NCBI GenBank assembly: GCA_035505955.1
Contig: DATJQH010000171.1
Location: 1 to 37,408 of the forward strand
Direction: 5' to 3'
Length of the DNA: 37,408 nucleotides
DNA from: Fen-999 sp035505955
Lineage (GTDB): Bacteria; Pseudomonadota; Gammaproteobacteria; Burkholderiales; Rhodocyclaceae
The notes below the pieces were generated by a model that was given only the letters and a program-made list of their open reading frames with translations, had not been told where the DNA came from and ran no database searches. The number at the start of each line of letters is the position of its first letter. Position 1 is the first letter of the stretch. The translations under genes and the position numbers were made by a program. Shown here piece by piece: positions 1-7,357 of this stretch.

Positions 1-721
1 CCGCACCGAAGTCGCCCTGCCCCGCCCACCACTGGCAAGAGTCAGTCCTGGTGGTACGCCGCTACGCATCGCCGTCGCCCGCGATGCCGCTTTCGGCTTC
101 TACTACACAGACGACATCGAGGCTCTGGCTGCAGCCGGCGGCGAGCTCGTGTATTTCGACACGCTACGCGATGCGCACCTTCCCGCCTGCGACGGGCTCT
201 TCATCGGCGGCGGTTTTCCCGAATGCTTTCTCGACGGCCTCGAGGCCAACGCGCAGCTGCGTACCGAAATCCTCGATGCCATCGAAGGTGGCCTGCCCGC
301 CTATGCGGAATGCGGTGGCCTCATGTACCTGGCGCGTTCCATCACCTGGAAGGGACAGACGCGCCGCATGGTCGGTGCCATCGCCGGCGACGTGACCATG
401 CACGACAAGCCCGTGGGACGCGGCTACGTCAAGCTGCAGCCGACTGCGGCGCACCCGTGGTACGCCGAACCGGAGACTATCCTTGCCGCGCACGAATTCC
501 ACTACTCCAGCCTCGACAATCTCCCTCACAATACGACCTTCGCTTACGATGTCCGGCGCGGCCATGGCGTCGACGGCAAGAGCGACGGCATCATGCACAA
601 GAATCTGCTTGCGTCCTACACCCACTTGCGCGCCACTGCCGGTTGCAACTGGCCCGCACGCTTCGTGAACTTCATCCGCCGCTGCCGAGCTCAGCGAGAA
701 AGCCAGCAATGTTCCGCGTAA
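1..721 (+). CDS. cobB: Cobyrinate a,c-diamide synthase, C-terminal part (5' end outside window)
   Basis: This is the C-terminal glutamine amidotransferase domain of CobB/CbiA, which amidates the a and c side chains of (hydrogeno)cobyrinic acid in cobalamin synthesis using glutamine and ATP. The frame is open from base 2, so the N-terminal ATP-binding domain lies off the window. The segment RIAVARDAAFGFYYTDD opens the GATase_3 domain. The nucleophile cysteine is in YAECGGLMYL (around base 312), and AAHEFHYSSL, near base 490, is typical of CbiA/CobB rather than CobQ. The stop codon overlaps the start of the next gene by 13 bases, so the two are probably translationally coupled. The function is secure. 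Whether the substrate is the cobalt-free or the cobalt-bound form cannot be told from this part. Confidence 0.9.
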   Translation, partial: RTEVALPRPPLARVSPGGTPLRIAVARDAAFGFYYTDDIEALAAAGGELVYFDTLRDAHLPACDGLFIGGGFPECFLDGLEANAQLRTEILDAIEGGLPAYAECGGLMYLARSITWKGQTRRMVGAIAGDVTMHDKPVGRGYVKLQPTAAHPWYAEPETILAAHEFHYSSLDNLPHNTTFAYDVRRGHGVDGKSDGIMHKNLLASYTHLRATAGCNWPARFVNFIRRCRAQRESQQCSA

Positions 722-1053
722 CGCCAGCCGCAGCCGAACAGATCAGGAACGCCGCCGAGGTGCAGGACGAAGACTCGGCGTTGCGCGTCGCCGCCAAGAT
801 CGACGACGACGGCGGACTGGTTTACGGCATGGGCTTCGACGAGGAGCGTGAAAACGACCTGGTCATCGAATCCGAAGGCATTACGCTGCTGATCGCGCCG
901 CGCAGCCAGGACCTGCTCGAGGAGGCGGTCCTGGATTTCGTCGAATTGCGGGCGGGTGAATTCCAGTTCGTGTTCATGAACCCGAAGGAAGGCGGCTGTT
1001 CGGCGCGCGACAGTGCTGAGGGCTGCGGTCCTTGCGGCGGAGGCTGCGCTTGA
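709..1053 (+). CDS. HesB/IscA-like small protein with C-terminal cysteine cluster
   Basis: A 114-residue protein resembling the HesB/IscA (Fe-S biogenesis) fold: an N-terminal TPAAAEQIR segment, a middle part like the A-type carriers, and a C-terminal FMNP followed by cysteines. The usual first metal-binding cysteine (in the SGCSG loop of IscA) is replaced by IDDDGG around residues 31-36. The tail carries Cys97, Cys106, Cys109 and Cys113 separated by glycines, instead of the usual CGCG pair. The start at 709 lies inside the end of cobB, and the stop overlaps the cobA start. Its place between two corrinoid/tetrapyrrole genes suggests a metal-handling or Fe-S role linked to that pathway, but this is inference. 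The precise function is unknown. Confidence 0.75.
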   Translation: MFRVTPAAAEQIRNAAEVQDEDSALRVAAKIDDDGGLVYGMGFDEERENDLVIESEGITLLIAPRSQDLLEEAVLDFVELRAGEFQFVFMNPKEGGCSARDSAEGCGPCGGGCA

Positions 1054-1826
1054 GCCGCAGACCCGCGCAGCCGGGCACCGTGTACCTCGTCGGCGCGGGT
1101 CCCGGCGATCCCGACCTGCTGACCCTGCGCGCCGCCCAGTTGCTCGCCGAAGCCGACGTCCTTGTGTACGATGCGCTCGTTTCCGAGCCCGTGCTCGCCC
1201 GCGTCGCGGCCAAGGCCGAGCGCATCTACGCCGGCAAGGAACGCGGCAATCACGCCATACCGCAGGAAGACATCAACCACCTGCTGGTGCGTCTGGCCAA
1301 AGGAGGCAAGCGTGTCGTCCGTCTCAAGGGTGGCGATCCCTACACGTTCGGGCGCGGCGGCGAAGAGGTCGAAACGCTTGCCGCGCATGGTGTGCCTTTC
1401 GAAGTGATTCCGGGCGTCACCGCGGCCGCGGGAGTTGCGGCCTATACCGGCATCCCGCTCACCCATCGCAACCACGCGCAGGCCTGCGTCTTTGTCACCG
1501 GCCACCTGCAGGACGGCACGATGAACCTCGACTGGGCGGGCCTTGCGCGTCGCCGGCAAACGGTCGTGATCTACATGGGCCTGCATGGTCTGCCGACCGT
1601 CTGCGCCAAGCTGATTGAACACGGCCTGCCGTCCGACTGGCCCGCCGCCATCGTGCAGCAGGGCACGACCCCCAACCAGCGCTGCGTTACCGGTACCCTT
1701 TCGACGCTGCCCGCGCTCGCCCAGCAGGCGCACCTCAAGGCACCGACGCTGATCATCGTCGGCGAGACCGTGACGCTGCAGGACAAGCTGTCCTGGCTCG
1801 ATCCCACGGCGTACCACGAGGGCTGA
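1050..1826 (+). CDS. cobA: Uroporphyrinogen-III C-methyltransferase (SUMT)
   Basis: CobA transfers two methyl groups from S-adenosylmethionine to uroporphyrinogen III, giving precorrin-2, the branch point to cobalamin and sirohaem. At 258 residues it is the single-domain form, without the CysB-like half of CysG. Family motifs are VYLVGAGPGDPDLLTLRA near the N terminus, RLKGGDPYTFGRGGEE in the middle (SAM/substrate loop) and PGVTAAAGVAAYTGIPLTHR after it. I chose the TTG at 1050 because GGAGG at 1039-1043 lies six bases upstream and the codon overlaps the TGA of the preceding gene. A second TTG at 1032 would add six arginine-rich residues. It is the last gene of the plus-strand cobalamin run and faces the response regulator gene tail to tail. 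Confidence 0.93.
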   Translation: MSRRPAQPGTVYLVGAGPGDPDLLTLRAAQLLAEADVLVYDALVSEPVLARVAAKAERIYAGKERGNHAIPQEDINHLLVRLAKGGKRVVRLKGGDPYTFGRGGEEVETLAAHGVPFEVIPGVTAAAGVAAYTGIPLTHRNHAQACVFVTGHLQDGTMNLDWAGLARRRQTVVIYMGLHGLPTVCAKLIEHGLPSDWPAAIVQQGTTPNQRCVTGTLSTLPALAQQAHLKAPTLIIVGETVTLQDKLSWLDPTAYHEG

Positions 1827-1827
1827 C

Positions 1828-1858
1828 TTTCGCTGATCGCGCCTGCGCGCGAACGAAA
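1828..1858. terminator. Candidate bidirectional terminator between cobA and the response regulator gene
   Basis: An inverted repeat fills the 33-base gap between two convergent genes. The inner arms TCGCGC (1837-1842) and GCGCGA (1847-1852) enclose CTGC, and the outer arms are TTTCG (1828-1832) and CGAAA (1854-1858). The A-rich and T-rich flanks would give short U runs in both directions, which fits a two-way intrinsic terminator, though the U runs are short. Confidence 0.5.
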
Positions 1859-1859
1859 C

Positions 1860-2525
1860 TCAGGCTTCCCGCTTGGCCGACTTCTGCTCGATGGCGAACA
1901 CGGCCGCCTCGACACGCGAGGTCATGTTGAGCTTGGACAGGATGTGGCGCACGTGCAGCTTGACGGTGTCATGGCTGATGTCGAGCGCGCGGGCGATCGC
2001 CTTGTTTGACATGCCCTGAGCCAAGTAATCGAGGATTTCCTTTTCGCGGGCCGTAAGCTGCTTAAGCGCGTCGTTCTTTTCGTCCACTGCGCCGCCACCC
2101 TGCAGCAGGCGCACCAGCTTCATCGTCATGGTGGGCGCCACCACAGTCTCGCCGCGCACCGCGCGCTGGACGGCGTCGACGACGTCGTCCGGCTCCATGT
2201 CCTTGAGGAGATAGCCCTGGGCGCCGGCGCGCATCGCGTTGGCCAGATCCTCTTCTGCGTCAGACACGGTGAGGACAAGGACCGGCCCACGCCAGTCCTC
2301 GGCGCGCATGCGGCGCAGCAGTGCCAGACCGCCGACCGGCAGCATGTTGAGGTCGGTGATCACGACATCGGGCTGGTTCGCATGCAGCAGCCTGATCGCC
2401 TCCTCGGGATTGCCGGTAACGCCGCAGACCGTGAGTTCTCCGCGCTGCTCGAGCAACTCGGCAAGGCCCTTGCGGAACAGGGTGTGATCGTCGATCAGCA
2501 GGACGCGGATCTGCTTGTCGCTCAT
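1860..2525 (-). CDS. NarL/FixJ-family response regulator
   Basis: A 221-residue two-component regulator. The N-terminal receiver domain (about 5-120) has the acidic pair Asp12-Asp13, the phosphoacceptor Asp58 in VVITDLNM, and a lysine in YLLKDMEP. The C-terminal LuxR-type helix-turn-helix (about 152-215) contains LTAREKEILDYLAQGMSNKA and DTVKLHVRHILSKL, as in NarL. The start codon overlaps the stop of the kinase gene, so kinase and regulator are co-translated and surely partners. They lie downstream of nuoN and the Nudix gene on the same strand, so they may be read through from the nuo operon. The NarL-like sequence suggests a response to nitrate, redox or oxygen, but the signal cannot be read from the sequence. 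Confidence 0.9.
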   Translation of the reverse strand: MSDKQIRVLLIDDHTLFRKGLAELLEQRGELTVCGVTGNPEEAIRLLHANQPDVVITDLNMLPVGGLALLRRMRAEDWRGPVLVLTVSDAEEDLANAMRAGAQGYLLKDMEPDDVVDAVQRAVRGETVVAPTMTMKLVRLLQGGGAVDEKNDALKQLTAREKEILDYLAQGMSNKAIARALDISHDTVKLHVRHILSKLNMTSRVEAAVFAIEQKSAKREA

Positions 2526-3763
2526 GCGGCCGAACCGGACATCACCGGGAACTTGAGCCGGACGCGAAAGCCCCCTTGCGGCAGGTTGGCCACTTCGACC
2601 CGACCGCCGATCTTGTGTGCCCGTTCGCGCATGATGCTAAGGCCGAAGTGGTCCCGAAGGCGCGGATGCTCTTCGAAACCGCCGGTGCGATTGGCAATGG
2701 CGAAGAAGCCCTGGCCGCCGCGCCCGTTGTCTTCGACCGTCGCAAGGTAGTAGTCGCCGGCGCCCTCGATGGTGAGCTTGGCCAGGGTCGCACCCGAGTG
2801 GCGGGCCACATTGGCGAGCGCCTCCTGGATGATGAAGAAGACCTGCGCCTCCTGGTCGACGGAAAGCCGCAGGTCGGTCGCGCGGTTCTGGTACTGCAGG
2901 CGGATGCCGGTGCGGTCGTAGAAGCCCTCGGCCAGGTCCTCCAGCGCATGCAGCAGGCCCATCGGGTCCATGCGGTTGCGGAACTGGGTCAGGAGTTCGC
3001 GCAGCTGCCCGGACGCCACGTCCAGCGCCTGGCCGACGTCATTGGCGTACTTGCCTGCCCGTTCGTTCTCGCCGTCGCGCAGCGCGTCGCTCAAGAGCGC
3101 CACGCGCATCTTCATGTAGGCGCAGGTCTGCGCCAGCGAATCGTGCACTTCGGCGGCCATCATCGCCCGCTCGTTCATCAGCGCGATGCGCATGTTCTCG
3201 CGTTTGAGGCGCGCGTTCTCCAGCGCCATGCCCAGATGCTCGCCGATCGAGCGGAACAGCACCGCAACCTCTTCGGGCAGGCTGAATCGCTCCGGCAGGA
3301 ACAGGTTGTAGGTGCCGAGAAGCCGGCCGCCGTACTGCAGGGGCACCACAACCATGGCCTGGCAGTCGCGGCCGAAGTAGGCGTTGTCGGTACGCGTAGC
3401 GCAGTCCTGCAGGTCGATCTCATAGTGGCAGCGGTTGTCGCGCACGGCATTGCCGCAGTGGCCGCAGTCAATCGGCACCACGCGCTCGCGCTCGACGAGG
3501 TCCGGTGGCAAGCCGCGCGCGCCGACCAAACGCAGGTGGCGACCATCGGTCGTGAGGACGCGCACGACCCCCGCGGACGCGTGCGCGAGGCGCAGCATCG
3601 TACCGAGGAAGCGTCCCAGCAGTTCCTCCAGGTCGTCTTCGTCGGCGAGGTTGGCGGAAACCTCGGAGATGATCGCGAAGGCCTGCAGCTTCGTGTCGTC
3701 GTCGAGTTCGATTTCGGGGCTCAACGGCATATGGGGCACCGGCGACTTGGCCGCGCTGTCCAT
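2522..3763 (-). CDS. Cytoplasmic GAF-domain sensor histidine kinase, NarX-like
   Basis: A 413-residue kinase with no membrane segment. A GAF domain spans about residues 25-185, followed by a HisKA_3 dimerisation domain with His207 in AAEVHDSLAQ and a GHKL ATPase domain with the N box EALANVARHS (314-323), VEDNGRGG (343-350) and HFGLSIMRERA (372-382). The architecture matches the cytoplasmic half of NarX/NarQ kinases. The GAF domain holds five cysteines (Cys100, 103, 112, 121, 134), four of them packed within 22 residues as C-x2-C-x8-C-x8-C. That could bind an Fe-S cluster or another metal, or act as a thiol switch. It pairs with the NarL-type regulator whose gene overlaps its 3' end. Confidence 0.9.
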   Translation of the reverse strand: MDSAAKSPVPHMPLSPEIELDDDTKLQAFAIISEVSANLADEDDLEELLGRFLGTMLRLAHASAGVVRVLTTDGRHLRLVGARGLPPDLVERERVVPIDCGHCGNAVRDNRCHYEIDLQDCATRTDNAYFGRDCQAMVVVPLQYGGRLLGTYNLFLPERFSLPEEVAVLFRSIGEHLGMALENARLKRENMRIALMNERAMMAAEVHDSLAQTCAYMKMRVALLSDALRDGENERAGKYANDVGQALDVASGQLRELLTQFRNRMDPMGLLHALEDLAEGFYDRTGIRLQYQNRATDLRLSVDQEAQVFFIIQEALANVARHSGATLAKLTIEGAGDYYLATVEDNGRGGQGFFAIANRTGGFEEHPRLRDHFGLSIMRERAHKIGGRVEVANLPQGGFRVRLKFPVMSGSAA

Positions 3764-3793
3764 TCGGTTCTCCGGTTGATCGATTCGGTGATT

Positions 3794-4357
3794 TTACGAC
3801 GGAAGCGGCCAGGCGCCGCTCAACGTCTTCTCCGCCCACATCAGTGCCGTGATGGTCTTGGCATCGGTTATCTCGCCGTCGCGCACCGCCAGAATCGCGT
3901 CGTGCAGCGACATCTCGACGATTTCAAGAATCTCGCCGTGGTCGAGCGCGGCGCCGACATGGCTGAGGCCTTCGGCGAAGAAGACCTCGATGTGCTCGTC
4001 GGAATAGCCGATGCAGGTGTGCATGGTGCCGAGATGACGCCAAAGCTTTGCTTTGTACCCGGTCTCCTCGCGCAGTTCGCGTCGCGCGGTATCGAGCGGA
4101 TGCTCGCCGGGATCGATCTTGCCGGCTGGGAGTTCCAGGAAGACCTGCCGCACGGGATATCGAAACTGGCGCTCGAACAGCAGCTTGCCATTGCCGAGCA
4201 CGCCGATGACGACCACGGCGCCGGGATGGGCAATCCATTCGCGTACGCTCTCGTGGCCGTCGGGTAGTCGCACCAGATCGCGCCGCACCTTGAGCAGCTT
4301 GCCTTCGAATACGCTTTCGGAGGAGATGGTCTCTTCGATCAGGTGCTCGTCCGCCAC
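3794..4357 (-). CDS. Nudix hydrolase, ADP-ribose pyrophosphatase type
   Basis: A 187-residue Nudix enzyme. The Nudix box runs from Gly in AGKIDPGEH through RRELREETGY, matching G-x5-E-x7-R-E-x-x-E-E-x-G, the Mg2+-binding catalytic helix. The upstream strand IAHPGAVVVIGVLGNGKLLF and the QFRYPVRQVFLELPAGKID stretch are typical of NudF-like enzymes, which split ADP-ribose into AMP and ribose 5-phosphate. The start is GTG at 4357, ten bases after the nuoN stop; no good ribosome binding site is seen, so it may be coupled to nuoN translation. The position next to complex I fits a housekeeping role in NAD-derived metabolite clean-up, but substrate choice within Nudix families is hard to predict. Confidence 0.85.
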   Translation of the reverse strand: MADEHLIEETISSESVFEGKLLKVRRDLVRLPDGHESVREWIAHPGAVVVIGVLGNGKLLFERQFRYPVRQVFLELPAGKIDPGEHPLDTARRELREETGYKAKLWRHLGTMHTCIGYSDEHIEVFFAEGLSHVGAALDHGEILEIVEMSLHDAILAVRDGEITDAKTITALMWAEKTLSGAWPLPS

Positions 4358-4367
4358 GCTTGCACCG

Positions 4368-5849
4368 TTACAGCGAGCGCACGAGCGTCGCTGTGCAAAG
4401 CATCATCAGGGTGTCGGGGAAGATGCCGAGAAAGGCTACCGCAAGGCCGTTGGCCGAGAGCACCAGCTTCATGTCGAAGCTTGCGTGGATGGTCGCCGCG
4501 TCGCCAGGCGGGTCGAAGTACATCAGCTTCACGACGCGCAGGTAGTAGTAGGCGCCAACGAGGGAGAACAGCACGGCAACGACGACCACCACGACGTGTC
4601 CGGCGGCGACCGCGGCCAACAGGACCGAGAACTTGGCGAAAAAGCCGACGAAGAACGGGATGCCGGCCATGGACAACATCAGCACCATCATCACCGCCGC
4701 GAACCACGGGCTGCGCTTGTTCAGCCCCTTGAAGTCTTCCAGATTCTCGGCCTCGTAGCCGGCGCGGGACAGCAGCAGCACCATGCCGAATGCACCCAGC
4801 GACATGATGACGTAGGCAACGCTGTAGTACATGGCCGAGCTGTAAGCGTTGATCAGGGCCATTGGATCGACTTCGGCGCCGGCGACACCGCTCATCAGCG
4901 CGAGCAGCATGAAGCCCATGTGGGAGATCGCCGAGTAGGCCAGCATGCGCTTGATGTTGCTTTGCGCGATGGCCGCCAGGTTGCCGATGCCTATCGAGAG
5001 CACCGCCATGATCATCAGCATCGTCTGCCACTGCTCGGCCAGGCCGAACAAGCCCGAAACCAGCAGCCTCAGGGCGATCGCGAAGGCGGCCAGCTTGGGC
5101 GCGCCGCCGATGAACAACGTGACCGCCGTCGGCGCACCGTGATACACGTCAGGAATCCACATGTGGAAAGGCACGACGCCGAGCTTGAAGGCAATGCCGG
5201 AGACAAGGAACACGAGGCCGAAAACCAGGATGGTCCGATTCGCCGTCCCTTCCTGCACCGACTGGGCCACTACGCCGAGTTCCAGCGTGCCGGTGGCGCC
5301 GTAGATCATCGACATGCCGTAGAGGAGCAGGCCGGATGCCAGTGCCCCCAGCACGAAGTACTTCATGGCCGCCTCGGTGCAGCGCGGGGAATCGCGATCG
5401 ATCGCCACCATGGCATACAGCGACAGGGACATCATCTCCACGCCAAGATAAATGGTCAGGAAGCTGAATGCCGAGATCATCACCATCATGCCCAGCGTCG
5501 CAAACAAGGCCAGCAGGTAATACTCGCCCTTGTCGAGATCGCGCGCGGCCAGATAATCGCGGCCATAGATCAGCGTGACGATGACCGCGATATAGACAAC
5601 GAGCTTCAGAAAGTCGGCGAGCGGATCGTCGATGAACATGTTCGAGAACGTGAGTGCCGACGTGCCATCGAAAGTGCCGAAGGTGATCAGCGCGCACCCG
5701 ATCAGCGTCAGCATCGTCAGCGAGCCGGTAATCCAGCGCTGGCGCGGGCTCAGGAACAGGTCCACGATCAATATCACGCAGGCCATGGCGACGAGGAACA
5801 GTTCCGGCGCGGCCGGGTACAGATCGGGCATGACGAAGTTCTTGAGCAT
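4368..5849 (-). CDS. nuoN: NADH-quinone oxidoreductase subunit N
   Basis: A 493-residue antiporter-like membrane subunit of complex I with about 14 hydrophobic helices. Family landmarks are GVEMMSLSLYAMVA (the conserved Glu of helix 5), FKLGVVPFHMWIPDVYHGAP (the Lys of helix 7 and the discontinuous helix), and NIKRMLAYSAISHMGFMLLA. Together with NuoM and NuoL it forms a proton channel coupled to quinone reduction. It is the last gene of the nuo run. The downstream genes for the Nudix hydrolase and the two-component pair follow on the same strand with short gaps. An internal ATG at codon 7 (MPDLYPAAPE) is an alternative start. Confidence 0.97.
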   Translation of the reverse strand: MLKNFVMPDLYPAAPELFLVAMACVILIVDLFLSPRQRWITGSLTMLTLIGCALITFGTFDGTSALTFSNMFIDDPLADFLKLVVYIAVIVTLIYGRDYLAARDLDKGEYYLLALFATLGMMVMISAFSFLTIYLGVEMMSLSLYAMVAIDRDSPRCTEAAMKYFVLGALASGLLLYGMSMIYGATGTLELGVVAQSVQEGTANRTILVFGLVFLVSGIAFKLGVVPFHMWIPDVYHGAPTAVTLFIGGAPKLAAFAIALRLLVSGLFGLAEQWQTMLMIMAVLSIGIGNLAAIAQSNIKRMLAYSAISHMGFMLLALMSGVAGAEVDPMALINAYSSAMYYSVAYVIMSLGAFGMVLLLSRAGYEAENLEDFKGLNKRSPWFAAVMMVLMLSMAGIPFFVGFFAKFSVLLAAVAAGHVVVVVVAVLFSLVGAYYYLRVVKLMYFDPPGDAATIHASFDMKLVLSANGLAVAFLGIFPDTLMMLCTATLVRSL

Positions 5850-5866
5850 CGCTCTCTCGCGCCGGG

Positions 5867-7342
5867 TTACAACTTGCTCACCGCCACATGCTTCAGTAGG
5901 TTATCCACTGAGGCATGCATGACGTCGGTGAACGGGAAGGGATAGATGCCCATGGCCAGCACGGTTGCCGCCAGGAGGCCAAGCACCAGGAACTCGCGCG
6001 CGCCGATATCCGTGAGGTGCGCGACATGATCGTTGGCGACCGCCCCGAACACGACGCGCTTGTACATCCACAGCGTGTAGGCGGCCCCCAGGATCAGGGT
6101 CGTCGCTGCCGCGAAGCCGACCCAGAAATTGGCCTTCACCGCGGCCAGGATGACCATGAATTCGCCGACGAAACCGGACGTGGCAGGCAAGCCGGCGTTC
6201 GCCATCGCGAACAGCATGAAGAAGGCGGCGAACTTCGGCATGGTGTTCACGACGCCGCCGTAGTCCGCGATCTGCCGGGAATGCATGCGGTCGTACATGA
6301 CGCCGACGCAAAGGAACATCGCCGCCGATACGAAGCCGTGCGAGATCATCTGCACCAGGGCGCCTTCTACCCCAAGCTGGTTGAAGATGAAGAAACCCAA
6401 AGTAACGAAACCCATGTGCGAAATCGACGAATAGGCGATCAGCTTCTTCATGTCTGCCTGCACGAGGGCAACGAAGCCGATGTAGACCACCGCGATCAGC
6501 GACAGGGCGATCATCATCGGCGCCAGGTAGTGGCTGGCATCGGGCAGGATTGGCAGCGAGAACCGAATGAAACCGTAGGCGCCGAGCTTCAGCATGATGG
6601 CAGCCAGAACCACCGAGCCGCCCGTCGGCGCCTCGACGTGGGCATCCGGCAGCCAGGTGTGCACCGGCCACATCGGCACCTTGACCGCGAACGCCACCAG
6701 GAAGGCGACAAAGACCAGGATCTGGGGCGTCATGCCGAGCCTGAGTTGGTGCCACTCCAGGAGGTTGAAGCTGCCGCCCGCCTCGACGAACAGATAGAAC
6801 AGCGAGACCAGCATCAAGAGCGAACCGAGCAGCGTATAGAGGAAGAACTTGAAGGCCGCGTAGACCCGGTTGGGGCCGCCCCAGACACCGATGATGATGT
6901 ACATCGGAATCAGGCTGGCCTCGAAGAAGACGTAGAAAAGGATCACGTCGAGCGCCGCAAAGATGCCGTTCATCAAACCGGACATGACCAGGAAGGCGGC
7001 CATGTACTGGGCAATCTTCTCCTCGATCACCTCCCAGCCAGCAAGCACCACGAGGACCGTGATGAAGCTGTTGAGCAGGATGAACAGCACGGAAATGCCA
7101 TCGACACCCAGGAGGTACTGGACGTTGAAGCGCGGAATCCACGCGGCGACTTCGGTGAACTGCATGCCGACGAAGCTGCGATCGAACTCTGTGTATAGCG
7201 GGATCGTGACGGCGAAGCCGGCGATCGCGACGGCCAGCGCCAGCCAGCGCACGGCATCGCGCCGTTCCGAACCCAGCCAGAGAATCGGAATGGCGCCGAC
7301 TATCGGGACCCAGATCGCAAGGCTAAGGAGATGGGGATTCAT
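5867..7342 (-). CDS. nuoM: NADH-quinone oxidoreductase subunit M
   Basis: A 491-residue antiporter-like subunit of complex I. Landmarks are FYVFFEASLIPMYIIIGVWG with the helix-5 Glu, FAVKVPMWPVHTWLPDAHVE with the helix-7 Lys, and QADMKKLIAYSSISHMGFVT. The start at 7342 has AGGAAG upstream at normal distance. It lies between nuoL and nuoN with gaps of 15 and 17 bases, so all three are co-transcribed. It is one of the proton-pumping modules of the membrane arm. Confidence 0.97.
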   Translation of the reverse strand: MNPHLLSLAIWVPIVGAIPILWLGSERRDAVRWLALAVAIAGFAVTIPLYTEFDRSFVGMQFTEVAAWIPRFNVQYLLGVDGISVLFILLNSFITVLVVLAGWEVIEEKIAQYMAAFLVMSGLMNGIFAALDVILFYVFFEASLIPMYIIIGVWGGPNRVYAAFKFFLYTLLGSLLMLVSLFYLFVEAGGSFNLLEWHQLRLGMTPQILVFVAFLVAFAVKVPMWPVHTWLPDAHVEAPTGGSVVLAAIMLKLGAYGFIRFSLPILPDASHYLAPMMIALSLIAVVYIGFVALVQADMKKLIAYSSISHMGFVTLGFFIFNQLGVEGALVQMISHGFVSAAMFLCVGVMYDRMHSRQIADYGGVVNTMPKFAAFFMLFAMANAGLPATSGFVGEFMVILAAVKANFWVGFAAATTLILGAAYTLWMYKRVVFGAVANDHVAHLTDIGAREFLVLGLLAATVLAMGIYPFPFTDVMHASVDNLLKHVAVSKL

Positions 7343-7357
7343 CCGTTCTTCTTCCTG

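Noticed and set aside
1..721. Cobyric acid synthase (CobQ) as the identity of the truncated gene
   Set aside because: The HEFHYSSL stretch and domain end match CobB/CbiA; CobQ has a different C-terminal motif (YxHG-type).
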